Assembly (NCBI GenBank): GCA_021229015.1
Contig: CM037794.1
Location: 38,660,815-38,724,814, forward strand
Length of the DNA: 64,000 bases
Reading direction: 5' to 3'
Origin: Solen grandis
Lineage: Eukaryota; Mollusca; Bivalvia; Adapedonta; Solenidae
Under the pieces are notes generated by a model. The model did no database searches. It saw nothing but the letters and a program-made list of their open reading frames with translations, and had not been told where the DNA came from. Shown here piece after piece: positions 20,032 through 32,009 of the stretch. The number at the start of each line of letters is the position of its first letter. The stretch's first letter is position 1. Made by a program: the position numbers and the translations under genes.

Positions 20032-22831
20032 TCGGACCAGTGACTCTTCTTGTTCAACTGGCAGTGCTCATGATGTCCAAACTTCATCAGCTTGTCCACA
20101 ACAGACTACTGTAGCTGATAGTTCAGAAGAACATACCACATCATTTATCCAGCATGAACAGTCAGAACAGTTAACACTAGTAGCAGACAGTCAGCAAGTA
20201 CTAACTGTGCCAAATATAGAAGAAAGTCTGCATGAAGCTACAGCAGATAATCAGCAAGAGCAGGTGATAGGCACCCTGAAAGAACAGAATGCAGCAGTTC
20301 CAGACCAGACGAAGATTTTGTGTCTGACCAGTGAACCCCCTTTGAAGAAAAAAAAGCCTGCACATGAAGGGGATGCAAGAAAATATAGTCCCTCTAGTTA
20401 CGAAAGTTAATACAATTGGTTGTATTACAGTCATCATCAGAAAGGACATATGTGCAAAATATGTGAACTTTTTGCTCCAGCTGATGACCAATCAACACCT
20501 TATATAACCTGTGGGGCATTACTTGGTACCCACCCATCCAGAAGGTTGATCATACACCAACAAAGCCAGAAGCACAAGGATAGTGTAGAAAAGTATCAAT
20601 TGATTCAATCAACACATGCAAATATTAAGGTGGCTCTTCATAAGAATGAGACCAAAATGACACCTTCAAAGACAGATCAGGTAGCAAGAAATAGACGTTA
20701 CATGATTAAACTATTTAAATGTTTATCATTTCTTGCACAAAAGAAATGGGCTCAGGCAAACTTCGCTGAATTTGTCAAATTCATTGGAAGCATATGTGAC
20801 CAAGAGATTTTGGAAATATCTCAGGAGCCCACTCATTATCTGTCAAGCACTTCAGTCACAGAGCTCATCAGCGTCTTCAGCAGCGTTTTAGAGAAGTTAC
20901 TAAAGGAGCTACAGGATGGAAAGAAGTTCACTTTGTTGGCAGACGAGAGTACTGATGTCTGCAATAGAACTCAGTTTTCTATTTTTGCACCCTGGATTGG
21001 CCAGCATGGAGTCACTTAAAACTTCATCGGACTTACAAATGTTCAGCAAACCACCAGCTTGGCTTTGATGGAAGCGACTGAGACATTTTGTCATCAGAAG
21101 AACCTCGACATGCGGAATATTAGATTTGTTGGTTTTGACGGATGTAATACCATGAGTGGAGAAAGAAAAGGTACATATTTAGATAATGATAGGTTTATTA
21201 ACTTTAATCAAACCAAAATGTTTCAAGTAAATAAATAAAATAAACCTGTTTTACTTTGCCCCATTTCTTTGTGTTTGTCTTGCCAAACAGTATCAGATGT
21301 GCTAATAAATCATACTAATTAATTAATCCTAAATAAAATTTATATTCAACAGTATGCATATGGTAGTCATTTCAAATTATATTTCTGTACTATTATAGCT
21401 CCCATTGCTTGGCGCTCAGCATATAAGGGGAGTTGCAGGACTGGTTGGCCCTGTGTCAGGATAATGTGTCAGACTGGGTGTGGTATCACGCCACATGTCT
21501 AAGGCGTGATATTGCAGTGTGGCAGCACTATATTTGTCTCAAGTAGACATCGTCTCCAAATGACTGAAATACTGTCGGTGGGACGTTAAACCCAACAAAC
21601 AATATTTCTGTTAGATAAAACTTACAGGAATATTAAATATAAATATAAGATGTAAAGAATATTTTAAAATTCAATTCCAGGTCTGCAGCGCCGCGTCCGA
21701 CATGCCAGTCCATTCAGCATGTATATCAATTGTCGGAATCATCGCCTGGCCCTCTGTTTTGTCCACATGATGAAGAGAAGTGCACTTCTGGTGGAGGTTG
21801 ATGCAACCTTAATTGCCATATGGAAACTTCCATTTCTCTCCTAAGAAAGCAGCAACGTTCAAAAGTATGCAGGAGGTGTATGGCCAAAAACCACTGGCAT
21901 TTGTTCGTGCCTCTACAACAAGGTATGACTGCTTATAAATAACAGCTGGCCTGTAATTTTATTAAATAATTAAAAGTCTTATTTGTTTTATTAATTAATA
22001 CTGTAATCACAGTATAACTAGACAACTTTTAACAACTAGAAAAGTAGCTATTATCTGATGTCATCACTATATTTAATAAATTATTGTTGTATTTTTGTAA
22101 GTAATAATTATATACTCAGGCAAGCTGCATCTTTAAGTGGTATGAATCAATGACATTATATTAAATAATAATATAAATATTTTTGCAGATGGTTGTCTCA
22201 TCTTAGTGCATGCCTGAGGTTAACGGCAAGGTTTGAATCCCTGATTGACACATTGGTAAATGACAGCCATGATGCAGACATACTGGGAATCAGAAACCAC
22301 TTGATGAGGCAGGAGTTTGTGGCAACAGTCCTAGTACTGTCAGACATGCTGAGACCTGTCAACTACCTCAGCCTGTACCTCCAGGAAGACTGTGGTACAT
22401 TTCAGAGCTCCCTGGCAGAGTGCAGCAGTGCCTTGATGACCTGGAATCCATCTCCGCCAGGTACCAGCAACATGATCTACAGGATTTGGAGTTCAGGTAG
22501 GAGTTATTTAATTTTTTTTATATATCAACATGTCCAAGCTTAACAGAAATATCAACTGAGTATCTAATATTCTGTTAAATTGATTTTTTTATTCTAGAAT
22601 ATCTGACATAAACCAGAAAAAAAGACAATTTTATTACTTGTTACATTGATTAGGAATTGAGAATAATTGTTTTGCACCTAACCTACAATACCATATAATT
22701 GATGCATATATAATCAATACATATGATAATTTACAGAAAATGTCAAGAGATGTTTGATATCATCACGGAGAGAACTGCTCTTGCCATGCGTGTTAGGCCA
22801 GGTAGGCACCATGCAGAGATCACACCAGAAG
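20032..22831 (+). pseudogene. hAT-derived (DUF4371/ZNF862-like) exons with nonsense codons
   Basis: Exons: 20,032-21,170, 21,681-21,922, 22,189-22,496 and 22,737-22,831, with GT-AG borders and matching phases between them. A Ser/Gln-rich leader is followed by a TTF-type zinc-finger pattern (W..Y...KGHMCKIC..H), then a DUF4371-type transposase core (TLLADESTDV, FVGFDGCNTMSG, CFVHMMKRS, TTRWLSHLSACL). In-frame stops lie at 20,408-20,410 and 21,017-21,019, and a frame change at about 21,838. The terminal hAT dimerisation region is missing. The core Asp-containing motifs are still readable. It is probably a dead transposase-derived gene. Whether it was ever joined to the C2HC exons upstream is unclear, because the 18,769 donor and 20,032 acceptor are not in compatible phase. 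Confidence 0.7.
21405..21605 (+). mobile_element. SINE-like element sharing the 3' core of the 6.5 kb SINE
   Basis: Ends AATGACTGAAATACTGTCGG...GACGTTAAACCCAACAAAC. This is the same 3' block as in the minus-strand SINE at 6480-6718 but with a different 5' part. It lies in the intron between the hAT-like exons. The head lacks a clear tRNA A/B box, so it is 5' truncated or of another SINE family. Confidence 0.7.
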
Positions 22832-23040
22832 GTAAATGACAACTAAATAAAAAATAAGAAATTTAAATGTACAAATATGTATATCTAATGTCAGTATTTA
22901 TTTATTTTTTTGCAGCTGATAATTGTTTAATAATCCTTCCAAGTTCTGTGTGAAATTAAACTAAATTAACACGCCATGATAATATAAGCTATGATATTTA
23001 TTCAGATAATATATTTCATACAAATAAATTGCAGTCAGGA

Positions 23041-23140
23041 TTAGGGTTGGATACCGTTAAGAACGAAACGATACGATACCATACCGGTACCAACGAAACG
23101 AGTACGGTATTTTAACGATACCGATACCGATACTTTAACA
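23041..23140. repeat. Subterminal repeat region, presumed 3' end of hAT element
   Basis: GGTTGGATACCG followed by clustered CGATACC / GGTACC words in both orientations. This is the kind of short subterminal repeat found at hAT ends. It lies about 560 bp beyond the stop codon of the minus-strand transposase. The matching terminal repeat at the other end was not found, so the element limit is uncertain. Confidence 0.5.
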
Positions 23141-23703
23141 GGCATTTTCATGTATTACTTGAAATGACTAATGTACAGGTGAGTCTTGTTTCATGATTTT
23201 TATTAACAATAAACATGTTAAGTAAAATGAATGAGTAATGACTAGAAATATCAGGCAGGCACATTCCAATTTCCAACTAATATCTCACATCTGCTAGTCT
23301 GCTACCAAAACATTAACATGATAACAACTTAAGATATTGACTGGCAATGACATTATTTTCTGACATATTGATCCATCAAACACTGAATTAACTGATGAAT
23401 ATCAATTTCAAATAAAATATTTTTCAACAAGAGCAATTATAAGCTTTTAAGTTAAAGGGAATCATATTTTCAATGCACTAACTAATAATTTTATAAAAAA
23501 TATAACAATAACAACAGAAACATATCAGTAATCTCTTTTTCTCATCCTCAAGTAAATTAAACTCAACTTAAAGGTGAAAAACTTCAATAAACTGAAACAA
23601 CAGAAACAAATCAGTAATCACATATCAGTATTCTCTAGTCAATTAACTGAAAATATCAGGACTTCTCAACTCATGTCAAGTCACTGTTCAGCACATTGCA
23701 GTT

Positions 23704-26071
23704 TCAATCAGCATTTTTATGTAAGAATATTAACATACCTGCCTTTTCTGGATCAATGCGAACTCTCTCCTGACTGATAGTGTTTCCTGCCAGAGAAAAC
23801 ACCCTCTCTGATGGTACGCTGCTACCAGATACACAGACATATTTCAGTGCTAAGGCAGTGACAAAAGGAAACTTCTCTTGGTGTGTTTTATAGAAGTTCA
23901 GGGGGTTTGCATCCATCTTAATCCCTGTTAATCCTTTGTAATGTTCAACCTGCAGGTGGGCTCGGGCTTCAGGAGTGGGTTGAGGATCAACCTGGGTAAT
24001 CACAACAGCTTCATCATCATCATCGAAGAGCTCCTCAATAGCTGATCTTTTACGCTTTAGGTTGGACCTTGTGTCTGTGCATTGATCAATGTCTACAACT
24101 GACGATGGGGGGCTTCCAGTCAGAATCACATCCTCGTCTACTGCTCGAGTTCCAGGCATGTCTGTGCAGTCGACAGTGTGGGACTGGAACTTTGACCAGG
24201 CTCAGTCTTTACTACTTCTGATGCAATCTGTTGTCTTATCAGATCTGCGACCTTTGATTCCAGCCTCTGCCACACTGCATTGTTCTGGATCATTTTAAAT
24301 TTGAACCTTGGGTCAAGTGCTGATGCTTCTTCGAGGAAATGAACAATCTCAGGATCCTGGTACCTTTTCCGCATGTCAGCCCATACTGTATTCTTCACAA
24401 GTTTAATAAACTCACTGTCATCATCTTGTATGGAGAAACTTTTCTCCAGCTTCAGCCAAGTAGGCAAAATTTGCCCGACAGTAGGAAGCTTGTCAGTCGA
24501 TATAGCAAGGTACTGGTATAGAGGATTCTCATGCACTCCACAAACTCCTCACTTTTTTTCATATCTGAGTCTGTGATTCTCTCAACCTTCTCCTTCTCAA
24601 CTCTTTTCTTAATTCTTGGATCTCTGGAAGCAGCACAGAGTGCCGGGTAGAGTTCTGAAAAGCGTTCTACCATCAAGTACATAGAGTTCCATCGAGTTTT
24701 CACATCCAGGATCACACTGTGATTAGGTAGCTCCAAGGCAGCTAGCTTCTCTTTCAGTACTACTCCAGCCATATGAACCCTTTTGAACCAAACAACTACT
24801 GACCTGATGCGCGCTAACCATCTTGTGAAAGCTGCCTCATTGTAGAGCTTGCTTGCAGAGATATTCATGCTGTGAGCGAAGCATGGGAGTCGCATAATGT
24901 TCAGAAAGTTAGCACCAGCAGCCATATTTGCTGCATTGTCAACAGTGATTGCAACAACTTTATCAGTTATTCCGAATCGTGTCAAACATTCTCGGAGTTC
25001 ATTCCCGATAGCCTCTCCTGTTTGTGATTCATAGACTGCCCTTGTTTCAAGAACTTTATTCATTAAAGTCCAGTCCTTCACAAAATGTGATGTGACGGTG
25101 AGATAGTGATCGCCATTTAAGCTGGTCCAGTGGTCAGCAGTGATACCGACTCCAGAGGATTCCTCGAGATCCTTTTTCAAATTCTCTAATTCCACATTGT
25201 ACCACGCTGGAATGTAGATCGATGACAGGGTCTCCTTGTTGGGGGGTTTGTACTCTGGATTAAGCTGTTGTAGCATGTGACGAAAGGGTTCACTAGAAAT
25301 GGTGCTAAATGGCTGCATTTCCTTTACGATGTACCTGGTAATAGATCTCCCAATCCTATCGTGCTGATCTTTTGACATTTTCATTTTTTTCAGGGAAGAA
25401 CATGCGTCCAGTGTAACTTGGGCAAGCTTCGTTTTCCCAGGAGTTGGAGGATCTTGCTCTGAGCCTTGGACCACTTGGCACTCCAGAGTAGGTGTAGGTC
25501 CAAGCTGGGGGAGAGGTGGCAGCTTATTTTCCAAATCAGTAGTTGGCCTTTTGGAAACAGAGGGACCGGCTGAAGACTCAGCGATCTGGGTTGATGGACC
25601 TGAAATAAAGATGAAGAAAATATGAAGAAAAAAAATAATAAAACAGTGTTCTAGCTGCTTGTTTTGTTTTGTTTTCAAAGTCAAAATTTCAATCATGAAT
25701 AGGCCTGGAAAACTGCAAGAAAAACTTATTCGATTATTTTTTTTTACAGTCAACATTTTACCATGAATATGCATGCAAAATTGGAGGAAAAAGTAAAATG
25801 AAAATATATGTATTAGAACTTAACTTAAACTTTAGAATGTGACTTTACCTGAGGCTGACCGTTCAGGCGCCGTACTTCGTTTTGACAGTGGCTCGAACAG
25901 CGTGCAAGCCTTGACAGTGATGTTGTGTTTAAGACGCAAGTGCTTTATTAAATTACTCGTGTTACCGCCTTTCCCTTGGCAGAAAACGTTACAGAGGTTG
26001 CAGATTCCCCCATCATTTTTCCGGGAAAAGTGTGCCCAGACAGGCGATCGTTTAGCACGATTACCGACCAT
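23704..26071 (-). pseudogene. ZBED-type hAT transposase, two exons, frameshifted
   Basis: Exon 1 (25,849-26,071) encodes MVGNRAKRSP and a BED finger (C-x2-C...H-x4-H in ICNLCNVF...HLRLKH). It is spliced in phase by CAG/GTAAAG to exon 2 at 25,599 (TTTCAG acceptor). Exon 2 has the hAT core: GITADHWTS, AITVDNAANMAAG, CFAHSMNISA, TRWNSMYLMVER. The C-terminal dimerisation region is VSGSSVPSERVFSLAGN, and the stop is at 23,704-23,706. Frame changes near 24,530 and 24,150 break exon 2, so the protein as read is not full length. Two shifts in an otherwise well preserved frame suggest a young dead copy or consensus indels. ZBED-like hAT transposases of the Ac group are the closest known type. Confidence 0.85.
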
Positions 26072-26166
26072 GTTAGCTTCCTAGGTTACGAAGTCAGACT
26101 AACTACGCAGTTTCGTAAAACGAGTGATTTCAAGTGAAAAACCGCACATGGGAATGTAACAGTTTT

Positions 26167-26745
26167 TAGCTCACCTGAGCACTTGTGCTCGGGTGAGCTT
26201 TTGTGATCGCCTTTTGTCCGTCGTGCGTCGTCAGTCGTCCGTCGTCAACAATTGCTTGTGAACACTCTAGAGGCCACAGTTATGGCCCAATCTTCATAAA
26301 ATTTGGTCAGGATATTTGTCTACATGATATCTCGGATGAGTTCGATATTGGGTCATGTGGGGTCAAAAACTAGGTCACCAGGTCAAATCTTAGAAAAACC
26401 TTGTGAACACTCTACAGGCCACAATTTTGGCCCAATCTTCATGAAACTTGGTCAGGATGTTTGTCTACATGATATCTCGGATGAGTTCGAAATTGGGTCA
26501 TGTTGGGTCAAAAACTAGGTCACTAGGTCAAATCCTTGAAAAACCTTGTGAACACTCTAGAGGCCACAGTTATGGCCCAATCTTCATAAAATTTGGTCAG
26601 GATATTTGTCTACATGATATCTCGGATGAGTTCGAAATTGGGTCATGTGGGGTCAAAAAGTAGGTCACCAGGTCAAATCTTAGGAAAACCTTGTGAACAC
26701 TCTACAGGCCACAATTTTGGCCCAATCTTCATAAAATTTGAAAAT
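26167..26745. mobile_element. Tandem-repeat element, 145-bp units, with 5' hairpin
   Basis: Begins with the hairpin TAGCTCACCTGAGCACTTG/TGCTCGGGTGAGC and a CGTCGTCAGTCGTC tract, then units with 'AACACTCTA(G/C)AGGCCAC' at about 26,260, 26,404, 26,549 and 26,694. The unit period is 145 bp. It has the same hairpin family as 6973-9066 but a different core. The array decays into low-quality sequence to the right rather than ending. Confidence 0.8.
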
Positions 26746-29700
26746 TTTTTTTAAAAATTTCTCATATTTTTAAAAGGGGCATTTGATCAAAAACTGGGGC
26801 ACCTTTTAAATTTTAAAAAAAAAACCTTTTTAACTCTCTAACCCAAACTTTTTACCCAATCTTCAATATTGGGGGCAATTTTCAAAATTATATTTGGGGT
26901 ATTGAAAATGGGTCAAAATGGGGTTAAAAAAAAATACACCAGGTCAAATCCAAAAAAAAAACCTTTAAACCCTTTTTAACCTAAATTTTTTTTCCCAGCC
27001 CTTTAAACAAAAAAACCGCAGAATTTCCCCTTTTATTTGCAAATTTTTAGGGGGGCAAATTGGGGGTAAACTTTTTAAAAAATTTTAAAAAAAACTTTTT
27101 AGATGCCAATTTTTTTTTATTTCCTTTAAAACGGGCCACTTACCAAAGCACACGGGGGCCATTTTGGGGCCCCTTTTTTTTTTTTTAAAGTTAATTTATT
27201 TTACGACCCAATTTTAATTTAGAGCTTCGAATTTGTTCAAAACATTTTTGAATAAAATTTAAATTTTTCAAACTTTTTAACCACGTTTTTTTCTAGTGAC
27301 CCCGATTCGAAAATTTAAAAAAACTAAAATTGTTAAAATTTTTTAAAGATAAAAACCCAAAAGCAAAATTTTTTTAAATTTGGGGAAATTTTTGCATACT
27401 TAAAAAAGGGGATCCATTTTGTCTTGGGCAAATTTTTTAAAAAAAACTAAAGCAACAATCAAAAACAGGTTACTTATTTGCGAAAATTTTAACACTAAAC
27501 CAAATCAAGTACCCCCCTTCTTTCTCCTTTCCCCCCGATAAAGAAGCCGTTTTCTCGACTTTTTTACTTTTAAGTTAAAATTTTCCCAACAAAATAACAG
27601 ATTGGGGGTGGCAATACCGATGGGGGCCCGGGAATTTTCCCAAAAATAAAACCCGGGGAAATTTTTAAAAAAGTTTCGATAGGGGTTTAGTCCTTCCCGG
27701 GGGTTCCCACCCTAGTCGGGGTTTGGGGAAAAATAATTATGGGGAAAAAAATTTTTCTTTTCCCCCCGGTTTTGGGGGTTTATTTTTATAGCAAACAAAT
27801 TTTTCCTTTTTTAAAACTTCCTTCGGACACTGTTCCCCAAAGATTTACACGTGAAAGGGGGAGTTTAAATGCATTTTCATCCCTCAGAAATTTGGCCCCC
27901 GTTTTTTTCCCTTTTCCCAAAAAAACCCCCTATGTATCCTTTTTGGGGAAACCTAAAAAAAAAAGAAATATCATTTTAAATAATTTAAAAAAATAATAAA
28001 AAAAAACAATTTATTTAACTTTTGGGGACAATTTTAAAATGTTTTTAAAATTTAAAAATTTTAATACAATGAACATTAAAAAAAAGGGTCTGTTTAAAAA
28101 AAATTCCCTTAAAAAATAAAAAAATTTTCTCACCACAACTTTTACAGAAATAAAATTAATCTTTTTACCATCTAAAACTTTTCAAAAAGCAAAACTCCCG
28201 CTATTTTTTATGATCTAAAAAGGGTTTAGACTTGAACCACAAACAAAGCCTCCAACATGGGGAACTCTTCCCCTTTAACGGAAACCCAATCTCCTTAAAA
28301 ACATCATTATATCTATAAATTGAAAAAATAAAAAAAATTTAAAAGTAAATTTTCTCTGTTTTCTTTCCCCTTTCTTTTAGAAAATTGCCCCTCAATTTAA
28401 CTCAACTCAGTTTTTAAAAAAAAATTTTTTACTGTTTACAGTTCCTTTTTTCAAAAAATTTTTTTCCAAATTTTTTTTTACACTTGTTCTTGCTGTTTCC
28501 CAAAAAAATTTGCCATTTTTTTTTTTTTTCCTTTTTTTTTGAATAAACACTAATTTTTTACTTTATAAGAAATTAAATAGAATCATTAAATTGGGGTTTT
28601 ATAATTAAAAATTCAAATTTGAACATTAAAAAAAAAAATATTAATTTACTTTTAAAACATTAGATTGAAACCAATTTTTTCTGTTTTTTAAATTTTTAAA
28701 TTTTTTTAACCATAAAAACAAGTAAAATTTTTGATTTAAGTAACATAATACAATCATTGATTAATAAAATTACAAATTTTGGCCCAAAAATTCTAAATCT
28801 TTTTTACTGCATGGTCTTTTTTTATACAGTTTAAAATTTTTTCGGAAAGGGGGGAAAAAACACCCTTGCTAAAGGGGTTTTAAAACACTTTAGAAGACAA
28901 AATCATGCAACCGTAACCCAAATGCGGGGCTTTATGAAACCTTCATCCCTCAAAACACTCTGGTTAAAGATTTTTTTTTAAAAAAATATACCACAATAAA
29001 ACTTTTGGAAAAAAAACCCCAAAACCAATAAAAATGGCACCACCAGCCTGAGAGTTTAATTTAGGATAACATTGGGGGCATTTAAAAAAAAAAAAAAAGA
29101 CACCCTTTTTTAAAGGGGGAATTTTTTAAAGTTTTTTCTTTTTAAATCATAAAAAAATTTTTTTTAAGTTTTTCAATTTTTTTTTTACTTTTCATTTGAA
29201 ATTTCCCCCCATTCCCCACTAAAAAAAAAAAAACCCCCCCAAAACTCTTTTTTCCCCTTTTTTTCCCCCCATTAAAAGGGGAGGGCCCCCCCCCCTATTG
29301 TAAAAAAAAAAAATCTTACCCCCAAAAAAAATTTAAAAAAAATTTTTTTTCTTTAAGTATTTTTAAAAAAGGGAAAACCAAAAAGAAATCTACACTTTTT
29401 AAAAAAAAAAAATCTGTCATGACATTTCCCCCAAAAAAGAAATCCTAAATTTTGGGGAAAAAGGGGTTTTTCCAAAGACCTTTTTTTTTTGGACTGACTT
29501 TTCCTGGGGGGATATCATATATGCCCTGAATTAAAAAAAAGAACAAAAACAATCAAAATTTTTTGAAACTACCCAATTTTTTAAAAATTTTCTTACTATT
29601 TGCCTTTTTAAACTTTTACATAATTTTTCCCCAAAAGGGGAAAAAAAACCTTTAAAATGTTTTTAAAAAGGGGAAAAAAAAACTTCACACCTTTTTCTAA

Positions 29701-30578
29701 TGATCTTTTAACCGCATTACCATTTTTATCTTTTCAAAAGTATTTAAAAACTCAACCCCTTAAAAAGAAAGCCTTTTTTTTAATATCGAAAAAGAACTTC
29801 ATTTTTTTTTTCAAACATTTATTTATACAATTGTTTCCAAATTTTTTTTTAAGAAAAAAATTAATATTTTTTTTAAAAGTTTTTATTATTTTTTTAAACC
29901 CGCAATTTTTGGGGTTTTTAAAAAAACCTTTTCCCCCAAAAAAGGCTTTTTTTTTTTTTCATCTATTTTTTTTTCGTTGTACATCTTTTAAAAAAAAATA
30001 ATGGGAAATTTTCCCTCAATACAAGATCTATTTAAATGCAAAAAATTTAATTTAAAAAAAAAAATTTTTTTGCAATTAGTTGATTTACGGACGTTTTTTG
30101 GTAAAAAACCATTCGTAAATTTAATTTTTAAAAAACAGACGAAAAGTATATTTAAAAAGAAAAAACTTTAAAATTTCTTTTATTTATATTAAAAATAAAA
30201 TAAATAATCAAATATCAATTAAATAATCCCAAAAAATCATCAAAAATTTACTTTTTTTTTTCATAAATCAAACAAAAAAAAGCAATGTTTACTTTTTTTT
30301 TTATATTTTTTTTTCTTAAAAAACAATTAGGAATGGCTTTGAAAAAATTAAAATTTAATACAGAAAACAAATAAAAAACTTTTGTATACACCCAATTTTT
30401 CAAAAATTATAAAGTGAATTTTTTTTCTGCATCGCTTTTTAAAACAAATTTAATGATTTTTTAAAAAAATTTTTTTTATTTTAAAAAAACATTTAAATTT
30501 AACAAATTTAAACATCCTGGACTTTTATTTTAAAAAATTTTAAAATTTTTTTTTTCAAAAATTTTCATATTCAACAAA
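26746..30578. other. Low-quality, homopolymer-ridden sequence
   Basis: Runs of A, T, C and G of 4-12 bases dominate. The first few hundred bases are still recognisable as corrupted copies of the adjacent 145-bp units (for example 'aactggggcacc', 'ttttacccaatcttc'). The stretch ends at a gap of N. I interpret it as uncorrected consensus from a few error-prone reads. The ORFs in it (for example 27,739-27,996 and 29,657-30,001) are artefacts. Confidence 0.8.
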
Positions 30579-30678
30579 NNNNNNNNNNNNNNNNNNNNNN
30601 NNNNNNNNNNNNNNNNNNNNNNNNNNNNNNNNNNNNNNNNNNNNNNNNNNNNNNNNNNNNNNNNNNNNNNNNNNNNNN
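30579..30678. other. Assembly gap, 100 N
   Basis: Exactly 100 N. This is a conventional placeholder length for a scaffold join of unknown size. Confidence 0.99.
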
Positions 30679-30689
30679 AAGTTTACCTG

Positions 30690-31010
30690 CAGACGGATCT
30701 TGTTTAAATCGTGCAGAGGGAAAATATAAAAAACCCGATCAAACACAATTTTGACCATGCAACGAGTTTGAATACTGGTTGCATAACTTGTAGGTTAATA
30801 TAGGTTTATACTTTTTGCATAAAAGTTAGTAACTTGCAGGTTGGTCTGGGTCGATAATGGTTGCATAGACATCATTTAGCTTGCAGGTTGATCTAGGTTT
30901 ATACTGATTGCAAAGACGTTGCGTTTATTTGAAGGCAGATCTGGATTCATACTGATTGCATTAACAGTTCATTTACAGATTGATCTGGGTTTAAAGTAGC
31001 TCCTAAAGTG
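30690..31010. repeat. Tandem repeat, about 60-bp units
   Basis: Units of 'TTGCAGGTTGATCTGGGTTTATACTGATTGCATAAAC' type with variation. The inverted partner is at about 48,690-49,150, which extends further than this copy. Confidence 0.8.
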
Positions 31011-31039
31011 TAAATAGTATACTCTGCAACTGATGTTTC

Positions 31040-31570
31040 ACCCTCTATCACTACCACATTTTTTCTGGGTTCTGTTTTCCAAGAAAGCAATGGTCAATCC
31101 GAGCACAGAAATATTGCTAACTCCGGTGAGTTAATGGTTCAAATTGCAAACGTTTCCAAAATTACCAAATATGAAGAAAATACACCTCAGTTGCAGAGAA
31201 TCCTTGGATTGAACCAAAATACCAGTGTATCTGGGACTACCTAAGAATCAATAGGGGTCATCTACTATTTATGACCAATCAACCTATGAAGTTTGAGGAA
31301 TGTGGGCCCCAGCGTTTCCTAGTCATTAATCAGAAACTATTTTCACATTCGAGGTCACTGTGACCTTGACCTTTGATGAAGTGAACCCCAAAATCAATAG
31401 GGGTCATCTACTAAGCATGACCAACCACCCTATGAAGTTTGGAGAATGTGAGCTCAAGCGTTCTTCAGTTAGAGATCGGAATCAAGTGATCTACCGACGG
31501 ACCGACGACCGACAGACCGACATTTGCAAAACAATATGCCCCTCTTCTTTGAAGGGGTGGGGGGCATAAT
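31040..31570. repeat. Interspersed repeat with terminal CCCCTTCAAAG hairpin
   Basis: Contains two related 'AATCAATAGGGGTCATCTACT' segments and ends with a GACCGACGACCGACAG tract and a palindrome around TATGCCCCTCTTC. It is probably another member of the tandem-core element group. The mirrored copy is at 48,120-48,650. Confidence 0.7.
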
Positions 31571-31579
31571 GAAGACACT

Positions 31580-32005
31580 AGCAAACAGAGTAAAATCTGG
31601 CATTTTTTTTAAATATAAAAATGGCCATAACTCCTTACCTTATTGGCAGATATCAGTCATAATCAAATTTGGCTGAGAAATTATAGCTATAAACATAGCT
31701 ATTAAGTTTGAAGATGATTGCTTAAGAAATGAAGATACTGGAGTTCAAACGAAGTGAAATCTGGCATTTTTCTAACATTAAAAGGACCATAACTCTTGTC
31801 CTTAAGGCCGATATCAGCCACAATCGAACCTGGTCGAAATTTAATGGTAATAAACATTGTCATAAAGTTTGAACATAATTGCTTATAAATGAAGATGCTC
31901 GAGTGCAAACAAACTTATTATGGATGACGGAAAGACAGACAGAGGGACAATGGACATTCATCGATCTTAATAGCTCATCCTGAGCACATGTGCAAAGGTG
32001 AGCTA
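31580..32005. repeat. 150-bp-unit repeat ending in AGCTCATCC/GGTGAGCT hairpin
   Basis: About two units of the family seen at 6780 and 9067, closing with TAGCTCATCCTGAGCACATG and AAAGGTGAGCTA. The mirrored copy is at about 47,680-48,120. Confidence 0.75.
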
Positions 32006-32009
32006 AAAA

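Noticed and set aside
27739..30001. ORFs rich in Lys/Phe (27,739-27,996; 29,657-30,001)
   Set aside because: They lie in low-quality homopolymer sequence; composition is artefactual.
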